DNA of 64,000 nt from Lutibacter litoralis (GCF_014646675.1 NZ_BMNS01000007.1:124001-188000); one strand, 5' to 3'. Positions 28,152-38,255 are shown, counted from the first letter of the stretch. Numbers and translations are program-made. The notes: a model not told the origin generated them from the sequence alone.

Positions 28152-29636
28152 ATGAAAAATTTAAAAATCATTTATATCCTCTTTACAGTTTTTATCATCT
28201 ATTCTTGTAGTGATGATTTTGTAAATGTGGATTCATTAGACCCAAATTCTGAAGACTTTTTTAATTCAGAAGAAGATTACCAGGATGCTTTAGTTGCTGC
28301 CTATGATTACTTACAAGCAACATCTAAATTTGTTCAATTTGCTGAAATAGCATCTGACAATGCATTATGTGGAGGAGAAAGCGCTACAGATTCACCTTAT
28401 ATTCAACAAATAGATGATATGATTCATTCTGCAGTTGGTCAAAGTGATGGTGGATTAAGAACTATGTGGCAATGGATGTATGAAGCTGTAAACCGTTGTA
28501 ATTATATTTTGGAATTTCAAGATAAAACTGATTTTTCAAATAAAACAAATGTTATTGCTCAAACTAGATTTTTAAGAGCTTACTATAATTTTATTTTAGT
28601 AAAATGGTGGGGGGACGTGCCAATGTTAGTTGATAAAAGAATACAATTTGGAGATCAATTTAGTATTCCTAGAACCCCTAAATCAGAGGTTTATGCTTTA
28701 ATTGAACAAGATTTAATTTTTGCGGCTAACAATTTGAATTATACAGGATATGAGACTGGGCGCGTAACTAAAGGAGCTGCTCAAGCACTATTAGGAAAAG
28801 TTTATTTATATCAAGATAAATTTACAGAATCTGCAAATGTACTAGAAGATTTAATAAACAATGGACCGCATAGATTATTAACTACAGAAGAATATCCTGA
28901 TATGTTTGAACGCTATAACGAAAATAATATAGAATCGGTTTTTGAAATTCAGTATTCAGATGTTGATGGAGGTAGCTATGACTGTTTCCAATGTCTTGAA
29001 GGTAACTATGCTGCCTATTTTAATGGCCCAAGAGGTTTTGTTGATGCTACTGGACATTTTGATGCTGGTTACAGTTTTAATGTACCAGTTCAAGAAGTTG
29101 TTGATGCGTTTGAAGAAGGAGATATTCGTTTAGAATATTCAATTTTAGATATTAATAAATGGATAGAGGAAAATCCAGGATCAAGTTATTTAGAAGATGC
29201 TGGTTACGAGCAAACAGGTTATTTCAATAGAAAAATTATGGCACGTAAAGGCGATTTAAATAACGGTGATGCCGCGCTTACCAATCCAGATAATTACAGA
29301 GCAATAAGATATGCTGATGTGTTACTAATGGCAGCAGAAGCCTTGAATAGAGGTGGAATTAGCGATTCAAAAGCACAAGGATATTTAAATCAGGTTCGTG
29401 ATAGAGCAATGTTAGGTAATGTAGGAACAACAGGAACTAATTTAACTACTGATATTTGGAAAGAACGTCGTGTTGAATTAGTAGGTGAAGGTCATCGTTT
29501 CTTCGATTTAGTAAGAACAGGGAGAGCTGCAGCAGAAATTGATAGATTTCAGGTAGGTAAACATGAACTTTTCCCAATTCCTATTGAAGAAATATTATTA
29601 TCAGGAAATCAATGGGAAAATAATCCTGGATATTAA
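28152..29636 (+). CDS. SusD/RagB-like glycan-binding lipoprotein
   Basis: 494 residues with a lipoprotein signal (FIIYSCSDD, lipid Cys near residue 19). The TPR-rich SusD fold is visible: EDYQDALVAAYDYLQ, TRFLRAYYNFILVKWWGDVP and AAQALLGKVYLYQDKF. It ends with YADVLLMAAEALNRGG, WKERRVELVGEGHRFFDLVR and a C-terminal FPIPIEEILLSGNQW, all diagnostic. It sits on the cell surface over SusC and binds the oligosaccharide. It is 10 bp after the SusC gene. Confidence 0.96.
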   Translation: MKNLKIIYILFTVFIIYSCSDDFVNVDSLDPNSEDFFNSEEDYQDALVAAYDYLQATSKFVQFAEIASDNALCGGESATDSPYIQQIDDMIHSAVGQSDGGLRTMWQWMYEAVNRCNYILEFQDKTDFSNKTNVIAQTRFLRAYYNFILVKWWGDVPMLVDKRIQFGDQFSIPRTPKSEVYALIEQDLIFAANNLNYTGYETGRVTKGAAQALLGKVYLYQDKFTESANVLEDLINNGPHRLLTTEEYPDMFERYNENNIESVFEIQYSDVDGGSYDCFQCLEGNYAAYFNGPRGFVDATGHFDAGYSFNVPVQEVVDAFEEGDIRLEYSILDINKWIEENPGSSYLEDAGYEQTGYFNRKIMARKGDLNNGDAALTNPDNYRAIRYADVLLMAAEALNRGGISDSKAQGYLNQVRDRAMLGNVGTTGTNLTTDIWKERRVELVGEGHRFFDLVRTGRAAAEIDRFQVGKHELFPIPIEEILLSGNQWENNPGY

Positions 29637-29652
29637 AATAAAATATTAAGAT

Positions 29653-31671
29653 ATGAAAACATTAAAATATATATTAAGTTTTGCTTTGATCTTCTTTATA
29701 AGTTGCTCAGACGATCTTAATGATGTAAACTTTGTTGATAACATTCAGGCACCTGCAAATGTATCTGCTCAGTTTTTAATAAAACAAGATAATACAGGAT
29801 TAGTTACAATATCACCTAATTCTGAAGGAGGAGTATCCTATGATGTAACATTTGGTGATGGTTCATCAGATGTAGTTAGCCTTAATCAAGGAGAAAGTGT
29901 TCAGCGCACGTATGCTGAAGGTACCTATCCAATTGGTATAGAAGCAATAGGGATAACTGGTTTGAAAACAGCTGCTACACAAGATTTAGTAGTTTCGTTT
30001 AGAGCACCAGAGAATATAGTTATAAAAGCAGCCATAGATGGAGCTAATCCATTTGTTATGAATGTATCTGCTACAGCTGATTTTGCAACGTCGTTTTTAG
30101 TGTATTTTGACACTTCAAATGTAGATGAAGAACCGACACCTCTAGGGTTAGACGGTACAGTTAGTTTTGAATATCCAAGTGTAGGAGATTTTACTATAAA
30201 AGTGGTAGCTTTAAGTGGAGGAACTGCAACATCAGAATTAACTCAAACAGTTACAATATCGTCACCAGTTGAACTACCTATTGAATTTGAAATTTTTGAT
30301 GCAAGTGTTTTTCAAGGTTTTGGTGGTGCTTCTAATGCTGTAATTGATAACCCAGATACTAATGGTAATAATTCAAGTAAGGTTGGCCAAATTGTAAAAG
30401 GTGCACCAGAGGTATGGGCAGGTAATGTCATTACGCTTTCAGCACCTATAGATTTTTCAACTAAGAATGCTATTAAAATGGATGTTTGGTCACCAAGAGC
30501 AGGAGGAAAAGTATTGCTAAAATTAGAAAATCTTGATGATGGTGGTATTTTCTATGAAGTAGAAGCAACAACCTTAGGAAACAGTGCTTGGGAAACAGTA
30601 ACTTTTGATGTTAGTGGTATTGACCTTTCTAATACGTATCAAAAAGTAGTTTTATTTTTTGATATAGGAACAGCTGGAGATGGAAGTGCAGATTGGACTT
30701 TTTATATAGATAACATTAAACAAGACTTTCTTTCTGAAGGAGCTTTTGCTAAAGTAACGGTCGAAGATTTTGAAGGAGCTGCAGAATTATTTCCTTTTGG
30801 AAATGCGACTGCAGAAGTGATTACATTAAATGATTTACCTTCAGGTTTAGGAATTGTAACAGATAACGTTGCCCAATTTACTAAAACAAATGGAGCAGAA
30901 GTTTGGGCAGGAGTTACTAGAGAACTAGATATGCCTCTAGATCTTGCTACGTACACTAATATTAGTTTAAAAACTTGGTCTCCAAAAGTTGGAGCTGTAG
31001 TTAAAGTTAAATTAGAGAATGCAGATGCTAGTATAACACATGAAATAGATGTAAATACAACAAGATCAAATGCTTGGGAAGTTTTAGAATATGACTTTAG
31101 TGGAGCGCCAGCTGCAGATTATGTAAAAGTTGTAGTATTCTTCGATTTTGGTGTTTCAGGAGATGATTCAGTATATTATTATGATAATATAGAGTTGTTT
31201 AATAACGGAACTCCACCAACAGTATTTGAAGATTTTGAAGGTACAGCAGAATTACTTCCTTTTGGAAATGCCTCTGCAGGAGTTATTACTCTTGATGATT
31301 TACCTTCTGGTTTAGGAATTGTAACTGCTAATGTAGCCCAATTTACAAAAACAAGTGGAGCAGAAGTATGGGCAGGAGTTACTAGAGAATTAGACGCTGC
31401 ATTAGACTTAGATACTTATAATAAAATAAGTTTAAAAACATGGTCATCAAAAGTTGGTGCTGTAGTAAAAGTTAAACTAGAGAATGCTGATGCGAGTATA
31501 ACGCATGAAGTAGATGTAAATACTACAATATCGGGTGATTGGGAAGTTTTAGAATATGACTTTAGTGGAGCACCAGCCGCAGATTATGTAAAAGTTGTAG
31601 TATTCTTTGATTTTGGCGTTGTAGGTGATGATTCAGTATATTACTTTGATGATTATACCCTTACTAATTAA
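29653..31671 (+). CDS. Surface lipoprotein with PKD-like domain and three CBM-like repeats
   Basis: 672 residues with a lipid Cys at residue 18 (IFFISCSDD). The N-terminal ~200 residues contain Ig/PKD-like domains (SYDVTFGDGSSDVVSLNQGE). Three beta-sandwich repeats follow at about 212-355, 370-517 and 526-672. Each has VWAG, then KxDVWSP or LKTWSxKVGAVVKVKLEN, then W-xVxxDxSG, then KVVxFFDxG. Repeats 2 and 3 are nearly identical. It is placed as a third outer-membrane binding protein (SGBP) for beta-glucan, by position after susD. The fold resembles glycan-binding CBM modules, but the CBM family cannot be named from sequence. Confidence 0.75.
   Translation: MKTLKYILSFALIFFISCSDDLNDVNFVDNIQAPANVSAQFLIKQDNTGLVTISPNSEGGVSYDVTFGDGSSDVVSLNQGESVQRTYAEGTYPIGIEAIGITGLKTAATQDLVVSFRAPENIVIKAAIDGANPFVMNVSATADFATSFLVYFDTSNVDEEPTPLGLDGTVSFEYPSVGDFTIKVVALSGGTATSELTQTVTISSPVELPIEFEIFDASVFQGFGGASNAVIDNPDTNGNNSSKVGQIVKGAPEVWAGNVITLSAPIDFSTKNAIKMDVWSPRAGGKVLLKLENLDDGGIFYEVEATTLGNSAWETVTFDVSGIDLSNTYQKVVLFFDIGTAGDGSADWTFYIDNIKQDFLSEGAFAKVTVEDFEGAAELFPFGNATAEVITLNDLPSGLGIVTDNVAQFTKTNGAEVWAGVTRELDMPLDLATYTNISLKTWSPKVGAVVKVKLENADASITHEIDVNTTRSNAWEVLEYDFSGAPAADYVKVVVFFDFGVSGDDSVYYYDNIELFNNGTPPTVFEDFEGTAELLPFGNASAGVITLDDLPSGLGIVTANVAQFTKTSGAEVWAGVTRELDAALDLDTYNKISLKTWSSKVGAVVKVKLENADASITHEVDVNTTISGDWEVLEYDFSGAPAADYVKVVVFFDFGVVGDDSVYYFDDYTLTN
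30760..31668 (+). repeat. Tandem internal duplication within the SGBP gene
   Basis: Two direct copies of about 440 bp (about 30760-31200 and 31228-31668) encode almost the same ~148 residues, for example LPSGLGIVT, AEVWAGVTRELD, KVGAVVKVKLENADASITHE and WEVLEYDFSGAPAADYVKVV. The high nucleotide similarity indicates a recent duplication. Confidence 0.85.
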
Positions 31672-31708
31672 AAAGCGTAAGAGAATATTAATTTTAAAAT
31701 TATATAAA

Positions 31709-32614
31709 ATGAAAAACATAAAATATATATTAGGTATTTTTCTTACGCTAGCAATAATGAATGGCTGTCAGGAAGATGACCTTACAATAGGAGATCTTAT
31801 AGCTCCTAGTAATATTGAAATATCTGTAACTTATCTGGATGATACCAATGGAGATGGATCTCCCGATGAAACGGTTGCACCTGGATTAGGTAGTGGTTTA
31901 GTTAAATTATCAGCTACTGCAAATAATGCAACATCTTTCCATTTTGTTATACAAAATGCTACTAAACTGCAAACTAATGGGTATTTAGAACATACGTTTA
32001 CAACGTTAGGAAATAACACATATGCAGTTACTGTAATTGCTTATGGTACAGGAGGAATTTCTACAAGTAAAACTATTGAAGTTGAAGCGCTAGCACTATA
32101 TGAAGCTCCGGCAGATTTGAAGGAAATGTTACATGCGAATAGTTCAAGAACTTGGAAAATAGCATCTGATGCTGCTAAACATTTTGGATTAGGTCCAGTT
32201 GGTGGAGCAGTTCAAGCGGAATGGTATGGTGCTGGTCCTGGAGATAAATCTCACACAGGCATGTATGATGACAGATATACTTTTAATGTTGATGGAACTT
32301 TTACACACGATGTTGGTCCTGATGGGGTTGTATTTGGTAGAGAGGTTTTAATTAACGAATTAGGAGGTTCTGGTGGAGAAGCAGAAGGTGCTGATGTTAT
32401 ACAATATTTATTAGATTCTTATACTGCTAATTGGTCGTTAACTGCACCAGGAGGCGCAGAGACAATAAATCTAACAGGTACTGCTTTTATAGGTTACTAT
32501 ATTGGCGGTGACCACAAATATAGAATTCATATGCGTTCTGCTAATGAAATGGTAATCACATCTACAGATGGAAATGGTGCATTTAATTGGTGGTTTACTT
32601 TAATTCCAGAATAG
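31709..32614 (+). CDS. Surface glycan-binding lipoprotein (PKD-like plus C-terminal beta domain)
   Basis: 301 residues from the ATG at 31709. Upstream in-frame Met codons lie within the previous gene's end and are not favoured. Lipid Cys at residue 20 (IMNGCQEDD). A PKD/Ig-like domain (LSATANNATSFHFVIQNATK) is followed by a Gly/Trp-rich domain (SSRTWKIASDAAKHFGLG, YTFNVDGTFTHDVG, IHMRSANEMVITSTDGNGAF). This C-terminal type is common in lipoproteins of beta-glucan PULs. It probably binds glucan at the surface. The N-terminal domain is shared in style with the GH16 protein downstream. Confidence 0.7.
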   Translation: MKNIKYILGIFLTLAIMNGCQEDDLTIGDLIAPSNIEISVTYLDDTNGDGSPDETVAPGLGSGLVKLSATANNATSFHFVIQNATKLQTNGYLEHTFTTLGNNTYAVTVIAYGTGGISTSKTIEVEALALYEAPADLKEMLHANSSRTWKIASDAAKHFGLGPVGGAVQAEWYGAGPGDKSHTGMYDDRYTFNVDGTFTHDVGPDGVVFGREVLINELGGSGGEAEGADVIQYLLDSYTANWSLTAPGGAETINLTGTAFIGYYIGGDHKYRIHMRSANEMVITSTDGNGAFNWWFTLIPE

Positions 32615-32646
32615 TTTAAATTAATATACTAATCTAAATAAAATAT

Positions 32647-32678
32647 GAAAGGGTTGATAAATTCAGCCCTTTCTTTTA
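32647..32678 (+). terminator. Possible terminator/attenuator between binding-protein and enzyme genes
   Basis: GAAAGGGTTGA pairs with TCAGCCCTTTC (one G:T) around a short loop, followed by TTTT. It could reduce read-through from the susCD part into the GH16 gene. Confidence 0.6.
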
Positions 32679-32709
32679 AAAGTTATACTTCAGCTTTAAA
32701 ATCGTTTTT

Positions 32710-33771
32710 ATGAAAAATTATGCTGTTTTAAGATTTCTTGTATTACCTTTTTTATTCTTAACATTGGTATTATCTTGTTCTGATAATAGTGATGATGATG
32801 TAATTCCAGCAAATTTATCTCTAGATATAAGTATTAAAGGTGCAAATGATAGCAATAGTTACGGAGATGGATCTGGTGTTGTAAATTTTAAAGCAACAGC
32901 AACTAACGCAGTAAAATATGGGTTTATAATTGATAATCAATCAGAAGAACAAAATACAAATGGATCTCATCAATATACATTTAATAATATTGAAGGAGTT
33001 GAAACTTATGAGATTAAAGTTATAGCCTATTCTAGTACTAATAATTCAATAAATATAGTTAAAACAGTTACTGTTTCATTTTATAATGGAACACCTCCCA
33101 TTTGGGCAGATGAGTTTTTTGAAGATGGAGCACCAAATCCAAAAAATTGGAACTATAATCTTGGTGCTGGAGGCTGGGGTAATAATGAACTTCAAACCTA
33201 TACAAATAATTCAGAAAATGTTACTGTTGAAGATGGTTTACTTAAAATAACAGCAAAAAATGATGGTTCTGGAGGGTATACTTCTGCACGTATAAAATCA
33301 GAAAATTTATTCGAATTTACATATGGTACTGTTGAAGTGCGTGCAAAATTGCCATCTTCTCAAGGTACATGGCCAGCCATTTGGATGTTAGGCGCAAACT
33401 TTGATCAGGTAGGATGGCCTGTCTGTGGAGAAATTGATATTATGGAACAAAAAGGCTGGGATAAAAACACGGTTTTAGGTACTTGCCATTGGTCAAATAA
33501 TGGTAATTATGCGGGTTATGGTTTAGAAACGTCAATAACAAATGCTTCTAGTAATTTCCATATTTATAAGTTGGAATGGAGTCAAGGAACTATTCGAATT
33601 TTTGTTGATGACCAAGAATATTTTGTAATGACAACTAATAGTAGCATGCCTTTTAATTCTGATTTTTTCTTTATTCTTAATATTGCTATGGGCGGAAATT
33701 TAGGAGGAACAATTGACCCCAACTTTATTGAATCTACTATGGAAATTGATTATGTACGTGTATATCAATAA
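32710..33771 (+). CDS. GH16 endo-beta-1,3-glucanase (laminarinase) lipoprotein
   Basis: 353 residues with a lipoprotein signal (LVLSCSDN). An N-terminal Ig/PKD-like module spans residues ~35-125. The GH16 jellyroll follows with IWADEFFEDG, WGNNELQTYTNN, the catalytic GEIDIMEQ (E241 nucleophile, D243, E246 acid/base), GTWPAIWMLG and the ending MEIDYVRVYQ. GH16 laminarinases cut internal beta-1,3 bonds. The signal places it on the cell surface, in keeping with the first extracellular cut of laminarin. It is the first hydrolase in the PUL. Confidence 0.94.
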   Translation: MKNYAVLRFLVLPFLFLTLVLSCSDNSDDDVIPANLSLDISIKGANDSNSYGDGSGVVNFKATATNAVKYGFIIDNQSEEQNTNGSHQYTFNNIEGVETYEIKVIAYSSTNNSINIVKTVTVSFYNGTPPIWADEFFEDGAPNPKNWNYNLGAGGWGNNELQTYTNNSENVTVEDGLLKITAKNDGSGGYTSARIKSENLFEFTYGTVEVRAKLPSSQGTWPAIWMLGANFDQVGWPVCGEIDIMEQKGWDKNTVLGTCHWSNNGNYAGYGLETSITNASSNFHIYKLEWSQGTIRIFVDDQEYFVMTTNSSMPFNSDFFFILNIAMGGNLGGTIDPNFIESTMEIDYVRVYQ

Positions 33772-33795
33772 ATAATTTATAATAAAATTAGAATA

Positions 33796-35283
33796 ATGAG
33801 AAATCTATTTATTGTCCTGATTTTGATAACAGCATTAACTTCATGCGTTCAAAATGATAAAACAAAAACTGTTTCTGAAGAAGAAATTACTACTGAAAAA
33901 ATAAATGAGTATGGCAATACACTTCAGGTGTTTACAAGTGCTCACAATTCTGAATTTAAGCTAACACCAACAGGAACTATTGAATTTTCAGATTATAAGC
34001 AACCTTTAGAAACCGAAGCTTCTATTTTAATAGATCCTACTAAAAAATTTCAAACTTTTGTTGGTATTGGAGCTTCATTAACAGATGCTTCTGCTGAAAC
34101 ATTTTATAAACTTACAAAAGAAAATCAAGCTAAATTTCTGGAAGCTTATTACAGTAAGGACAAAGGAATTGGGTATTCATTATCAAGAACAAGCATTCAT
34201 AGTTGCGACTTTGGAAGTGAAAGTTTTACCTATATTGAAGAAGGTGATGTGGAATTAAAAACATTCAATATAAATCGCGATAAAGAATTTAGATTGCCAT
34301 TTATAAAATCAGCTATAGCAGCTGCTGGAGGAACATTAAAAATGTATGTATCTCCTTGGAGTCCACCAGCTTTTATGAAAACGAACAATAATATGTTACA
34401 AGGTGGAAAGCTAAAGCCTGAATTTGCTGCATCTTGGGCAAAATATTATGCCAAATTTATTAAAGCTTATGAAAAAGAAGGAGTTCCAATTTGGGGATTG
34501 ACAATTCAAAATGAACCAATGGCAACCCAACGATGGGAATCTTGTATTTATACAGCTGAAGAAGAGCGAGATTTCTTAAAAAATTACTTAGGTCCAACTT
34601 TAGAAAACGAAGGATTAGGTGATAAAAAAATAATTGTATGGGATCACAATCGCGATTTAATTTTTCAGAGAGCAAGCACTATATTAAACGATCCAGAAGC
34701 TTCAAAATATGTTTGGGGTGTTGGATTTCATTGGTATGAAGATTGGAAAGATGGGGAGCCAATGTTTAATAATGTTGCTAAAGTTTATGAAGCTTTTCCA
34801 GATAAAAACTTAGTGTTTACTGAAGGTTGTACAGAAGGTTATGATTTGAGTAGAATTATAAATGAAGACCCAAAATTAGCAGAACGCTACGGAAGATCTA
34901 TGATAAATGATTTTAATAATGGTACTGTTGCATGGACTGACTGGAATATTTTGCTGGACGAAACCGGTGGGCCAAATCATGTAAATAATTTATGTTTTGC
35001 ACCAGTGCACGGAGATACTAATACGGGTGAATTAACATTTACCAATTCTTACTATTATATTGGGCACTTTTCTAAATTTATTAGACCGGGAGCAAAACGA
35101 ATTTCAAGTGCTTCTAGTTCGAATAAATTAATTACTACAGCTTTTGTAAATGAGGATAATACTGTTGTAATTGTAGCAATGAACCAAAGTAGTGAAGCAT
35201 TGTCTTATACAGTTACAGTAGGTTCAAAAACGGCAACCGTAGAAATGCCAGCCCATGCAATTCAAACACTATTATTAAAATAA
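33796..35283 (+). CDS. GH30-family beta-glucanase/glucosidase lipoprotein
   Basis: 495 residues with a lipid Cys in ALTSC. A clan GH-A (beta/alpha)8 barrel with YVSPWSPPAFMKTN, the acid/base TIQNEP (E240) and the nucleophile FTEGC (E343), followed by WTDWNILLDETGGPNHVNN and a C-terminal beta domain (YIGHFSKFIRPGAKRI). In laminarin loci GH30 enzymes usually remove beta-1,6-linked glucose branches. That activity is an inference from family and context. It lies 24 bp after the GH16 gene. Confidence 0.92.
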   Translation: MRNLFIVLILITALTSCVQNDKTKTVSEEEITTEKINEYGNTLQVFTSAHNSEFKLTPTGTIEFSDYKQPLETEASILIDPTKKFQTFVGIGASLTDASAETFYKLTKENQAKFLEAYYSKDKGIGYSLSRTSIHSCDFGSESFTYIEEGDVELKTFNINRDKEFRLPFIKSAIAAAGGTLKMYVSPWSPPAFMKTNNNMLQGGKLKPEFAASWAKYYAKFIKAYEKEGVPIWGLTIQNEPMATQRWESCIYTAEEERDFLKNYLGPTLENEGLGDKKIIVWDHNRDLIFQRASTILNDPEASKYVWGVGFHWYEDWKDGEPMFNNVAKVYEAFPDKNLVFTEGCTEGYDLSRIINEDPKLAERYGRSMINDFNNGTVAWTDWNILLDETGGPNHVNNLCFAPVHGDTNTGELTFTNSYYYIGHFSKFIRPGAKRISSASSSNKLITTAFVNEDNTVVIVAMNQSSEALSYTVTVGSKTATVEMPAHAIQTLLLK

Positions 35284-35323
35284 TTTTTGAATTAATTTAG
35301 ACAACCGAAACCAACTAAAGATT

Positions 35324-36838
35324 ATGAATAAATCATATACTATTACAATAAGTTTAATTGTAGCAATGGGAGGCTTTTTATTAGGTTTCGATAGCGCTGT
35401 TATATCAGGTGCAGTAAACGGAATAAGAAGTTATTTTGAAATGTCTGATTGGGAACTTGGTTTTTCAGTTGGGTGTGTAATTTTTGGAGCCATGGCTGGT
35501 AACATAACAGCAGGCCCGCTAAGTGATAAATTCGGTAGAAAGAAAATACTAATTTTAACAGCATTATTATTTACAATTTCGGCACTCTGGTCTGCATTTG
35601 CAACAAATTACATTTCATTTGTTATTGCAAGAATTATTGGAGGTGTTGGTATTGGAGGAGCTATTTTAATTGCACCAATTTATATTGCTGAAATTGCACC
35701 ACCAAAACTAAGAGGTAGTTTAGTTTCTTTAAACCAGTTAAACATTGTTTTAGGTATTTCGGTAGCATATTTTTCTAACTATTTTTTAAAAGATTTAGAT
35801 GGAGAAAGTTGGAGATGGATGTTAGGTGTTGAAGCAATTCCTGCTATTATTTATTTTTTATCATTGTTTTTAGTTCCTAGAAGTCCACGTTGGTTAATTC
35901 AAAAATTAGGCAAGGTTGATGTAGCTGAAAAAACATTGGAAAAAATTGGTGGTGAAGAATTTGCTGAAAAAACAATAAGTGAAATTCAAAGAGGTATCGA
36001 CAAAAAAGAAGCAAAAGGAACCTATGCAGATTTCTTCAGCAAAAGAATGCGTGTTATTGTAATTATTGCTTTTGGTTTGGCATTTTTTCAACAAATTACA
36101 GGTATTAACGCCATATTTTATTACGCCCCAACAATTTTTGAACAAGCAGGAGGTAGCACAGACGCTTCTTTTTTACAAGCTATTGTTGTTGGTTTAACAA
36201 ACCTAGTTTTTACTTTTGTAGCTATTTATTTAATTGATAAATTAGGAAGAAAACCATTGTTAATAATTGGTACTTCTGCAATGGCAATTGCTTTATCTAT
36301 GGCAACATTAGCTTTTAATAATGCTACTTATAATTTTAATGAAACTACTATAGAAAAAATAAGTAACCCAGAAATTAAAACTGCATTAACAGCGTTAAAT
36401 GGACGTTCATTTGTATCTCAAAATGAACTATTTGAAAACGCTCAACCTTTATTAAACGAAACTCAATTTACAGAATTTAAACAAAATGAAATAAAAAGTT
36501 TTATTAATATAAATGCAACATTGGTGCTAATTGCCATATTATTATATGTTGCAGCTTTCGCAATTTCATTAGGTCCAGTAATGTGGACAATGTTATCAGA
36601 AATTTTCCCAGGAAATGTTAAAGGAATTGCAATTTCTGTAGTAGGTTTCTTTAATTCATTGGTAAGTTATACGGTAACACAGTTTTTCCCTTGGGAACTC
36701 ACCAATTTAGGACCAACAATAACTTTTGCAATTTATGCAGTTATGGCAATTTTATCGTTAGTATTTGTTTTAAAATATGTTATTGAAACAAAAGGAAAAA
36801 CATTAGAGGAAGTAGAAGAATTACTAATTAGATCATAA
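35324..36838 (+). CDS. MFS sugar porter
   Basis: 504 residues, 12 predicted TM helices. Sugar-porter motifs: LLGFDSAVISGAVNG near the start, GPLSDKFGRKK, PRSPRWLIQ, FFQQITGINAIFYYAPTIFE and the C-terminal FVLKYVIETKGKTLEEVEE. A ~70-residue hydrophilic insertion (about 335-400, NATYNFNETTIEKISNPEIK onward) interrupts the second half. It imports monosaccharides (probably glucose) into the cytosol with protons. It is embedded between GH genes, 40 bp after GH30. Confidence 0.92.
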   Translation: MNKSYTITISLIVAMGGFLLGFDSAVISGAVNGIRSYFEMSDWELGFSVGCVIFGAMAGNITAGPLSDKFGRKKILILTALLFTISALWSAFATNYISFVIARIIGGVGIGGAILIAPIYIAEIAPPKLRGSLVSLNQLNIVLGISVAYFSNYFLKDLDGESWRWMLGVEAIPAIIYFLSLFLVPRSPRWLIQKLGKVDVAEKTLEKIGGEEFAEKTISEIQRGIDKKEAKGTYADFFSKRMRVIVIIAFGLAFFQQITGINAIFYYAPTIFEQAGGSTDASFLQAIVVGLTNLVFTFVAIYLIDKLGRKPLLIIGTSAMAIALSMATLAFNNATYNFNETTIEKISNPEIKTALTALNGRSFVSQNELFENAQPLLNETQFTEFKQNEIKSFININATLVLIAILLYVAAFAISLGPVMWTMLSEIFPGNVKGIAISVVGFFNSLVSYTVTQFFPWELTNLGPTITFAIYAVMAILSLVFVLKYVIETKGKTLEEVEELLIRS

Positions 36839-36847
36839 TAAGATTGT

Positions 36848-38161
36848 ATGAAAAATATAGTACTAATTGTTTTTTGCATTTCACTTTTTTATGGTTGTAA
36901 TACAAAGCAATCTAAAAAGGAAAGTATGACAGAAAGCAAAGCTGTAAAAGTTGAATTGAAAAACAATAATGGGCAATTTCAATTGTATGTAAATAATGAA
37001 CCTTTTTACATTAAAGGTGCTGGTTTAGAATTTGGAAGTATTGCTTCAGTTGCTAAACATGGAGGTAATTCTTTTAGAACTTGGAGAACAGATAATGGTC
37101 AGCAATCTGGAAAAGAAGTACTAGATGAAGCACTTAAAAATGGGTTGATGGTAACAATGGGGATTGAAGTAGCAAGAGAACGACACGGCTTTGATTATAA
37201 TGATGAAGTTGCTGTAAAAGAACAATTTGAACGAATTAAAAAAGAGGTAATAGCTTTAAAAGACCATCCTGCTTTATTTATTTGGGCAATAGGTAACGAG
37301 CTAAATTTACGTGCAAAAAACCCTAAGGTGTGGGATGCCGTAAATGATATTTCAAAAATGATCCATGAGGTCGATCCCAATCATTTAACAACTACAACTT
37401 TGGCTGGAATTTCTCAACATGAAATTGATTTAATTAAAGAACGATGTACAGATTTAGATTTGCTTTCTGTACAGCTGTATGCTAAAATACTTGAGTTGCC
37501 TAAACAAATTAAAGAATTTGGTTGGAAAGGCCCTTATATGGTTACAGAATGGGGTGCAACTGGGCATTGGGAAGTTCCAAAAACATCGTGGGGCGCACCA
37601 ATTGAAGAAAATAGCACTTTGAAAGCAGCAAATTACTTAAGAAGATACAAAGAAGCAATTGAAGCTGATTCATTACAATGTGTTGGTTCGTATGTGTTTT
37701 TATGGGGGCAAAAGCAAGAACGCACGCCAACTTGGTATGGGGTGATTTTAGAAGATGGTAAAGAAACAGAATCTGTCGATGTAATGCATTATCTATGGAA
37801 TGGAGCTTGGCCAGAAAATAGAGCGCCTCAAATAGAGTCGTTTACAATTAATAACAAAACTGCTTACGAAAATGTAATTTTAAATGCAGACGAAGAAAGT
37901 TTGGCAATTATTAAAGTAAATGATATTGAGGATGATCAATTAAATTACCGTTGGGAAATATTAAAAGAAAGCACAGACCTAAAAGATGGTGGAGATTTTG
38001 AAAATAGACCAGATGTAGTTGATTTTACGGTTATAAGTGATAAAAAAGGTGAATTAAAATTTAAAGTTTCCGCTGAAAAGGGAGCTTATAGATTATTTGG
38101 ATATGTAGATGATGGACAAGAAAAAGCTGCAACATCTAATATTCCATTCAGATTGAATTAA
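36848..38161 (+). CDS. Clan GH-A glycoside hydrolase, GH158-like beta-1,3-glucanase
   Basis: 437 residues, lipoprotein (SLFYGC). A (beta/alpha)8 barrel has the acid/base in WAIGNELN (E151) and the nucleophile in MVTEWGATGHWE (E234). It is followed by an Ig-like domain from about residue 330 (APQIESFTINNKTAYENVIL). Barrel plus Ig-like tail and this motif pair fit GH158 endo-beta-1,3-glucanases of Bacteroidota. A GH2-type barrel is the alternative. It probably acts on laminarin at the surface or in the periplasm. It follows the sugar porter by 9 bp. Confidence 0.75.
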   Translation: MKNIVLIVFCISLFYGCNTKQSKKESMTESKAVKVELKNNNGQFQLYVNNEPFYIKGAGLEFGSIASVAKHGGNSFRTWRTDNGQQSGKEVLDEALKNGLMVTMGIEVARERHGFDYNDEVAVKEQFERIKKEVIALKDHPALFIWAIGNELNLRAKNPKVWDAVNDISKMIHEVDPNHLTTTTLAGISQHEIDLIKERCTDLDLLSVQLYAKILELPKQIKEFGWKGPYMVTEWGATGHWEVPKTSWGAPIEENSTLKAANYLRRYKEAIEADSLQCVGSYVFLWGQKQERTPTWYGVILEDGKETESVDVMHYLWNGAWPENRAPQIESFTINNKTAYENVILNADEESLAIIKVNDIEDDQLNYRWEILKESTDLKDGGDFENRPDVVDFTVISDKKGELKFKVSAEKGAYRLFGYVDDGQEKAATSNIPFRLN

Positions 38162-38177
38162 AAAAAGAGAGCATATT

Positions 38178-38219
38178 AAAAACGACCTCCTTATAAATAC
38201 TAATTTGAAAGAGGTTTTT
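38178..38219 (+). terminator. Hairpin before the phosphorylase gene
   Basis: AAAAACGACCTC pairs imperfectly (one bulge) with GAGGTTTTT across a ~20-nt loop. It may terminate or attenuate the upstream transcript. Confidence 0.45.
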
Positions 38220-38255
38220 AATGAGATTATATAAAATAAGTAAAATAATATTGTG

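Noticed and set aside
30760-31668. CRISPR-like or mobile repeat
   Set aside because: Only two long copies exist and both are in frame inside one coding sequence. This is a domain duplication.
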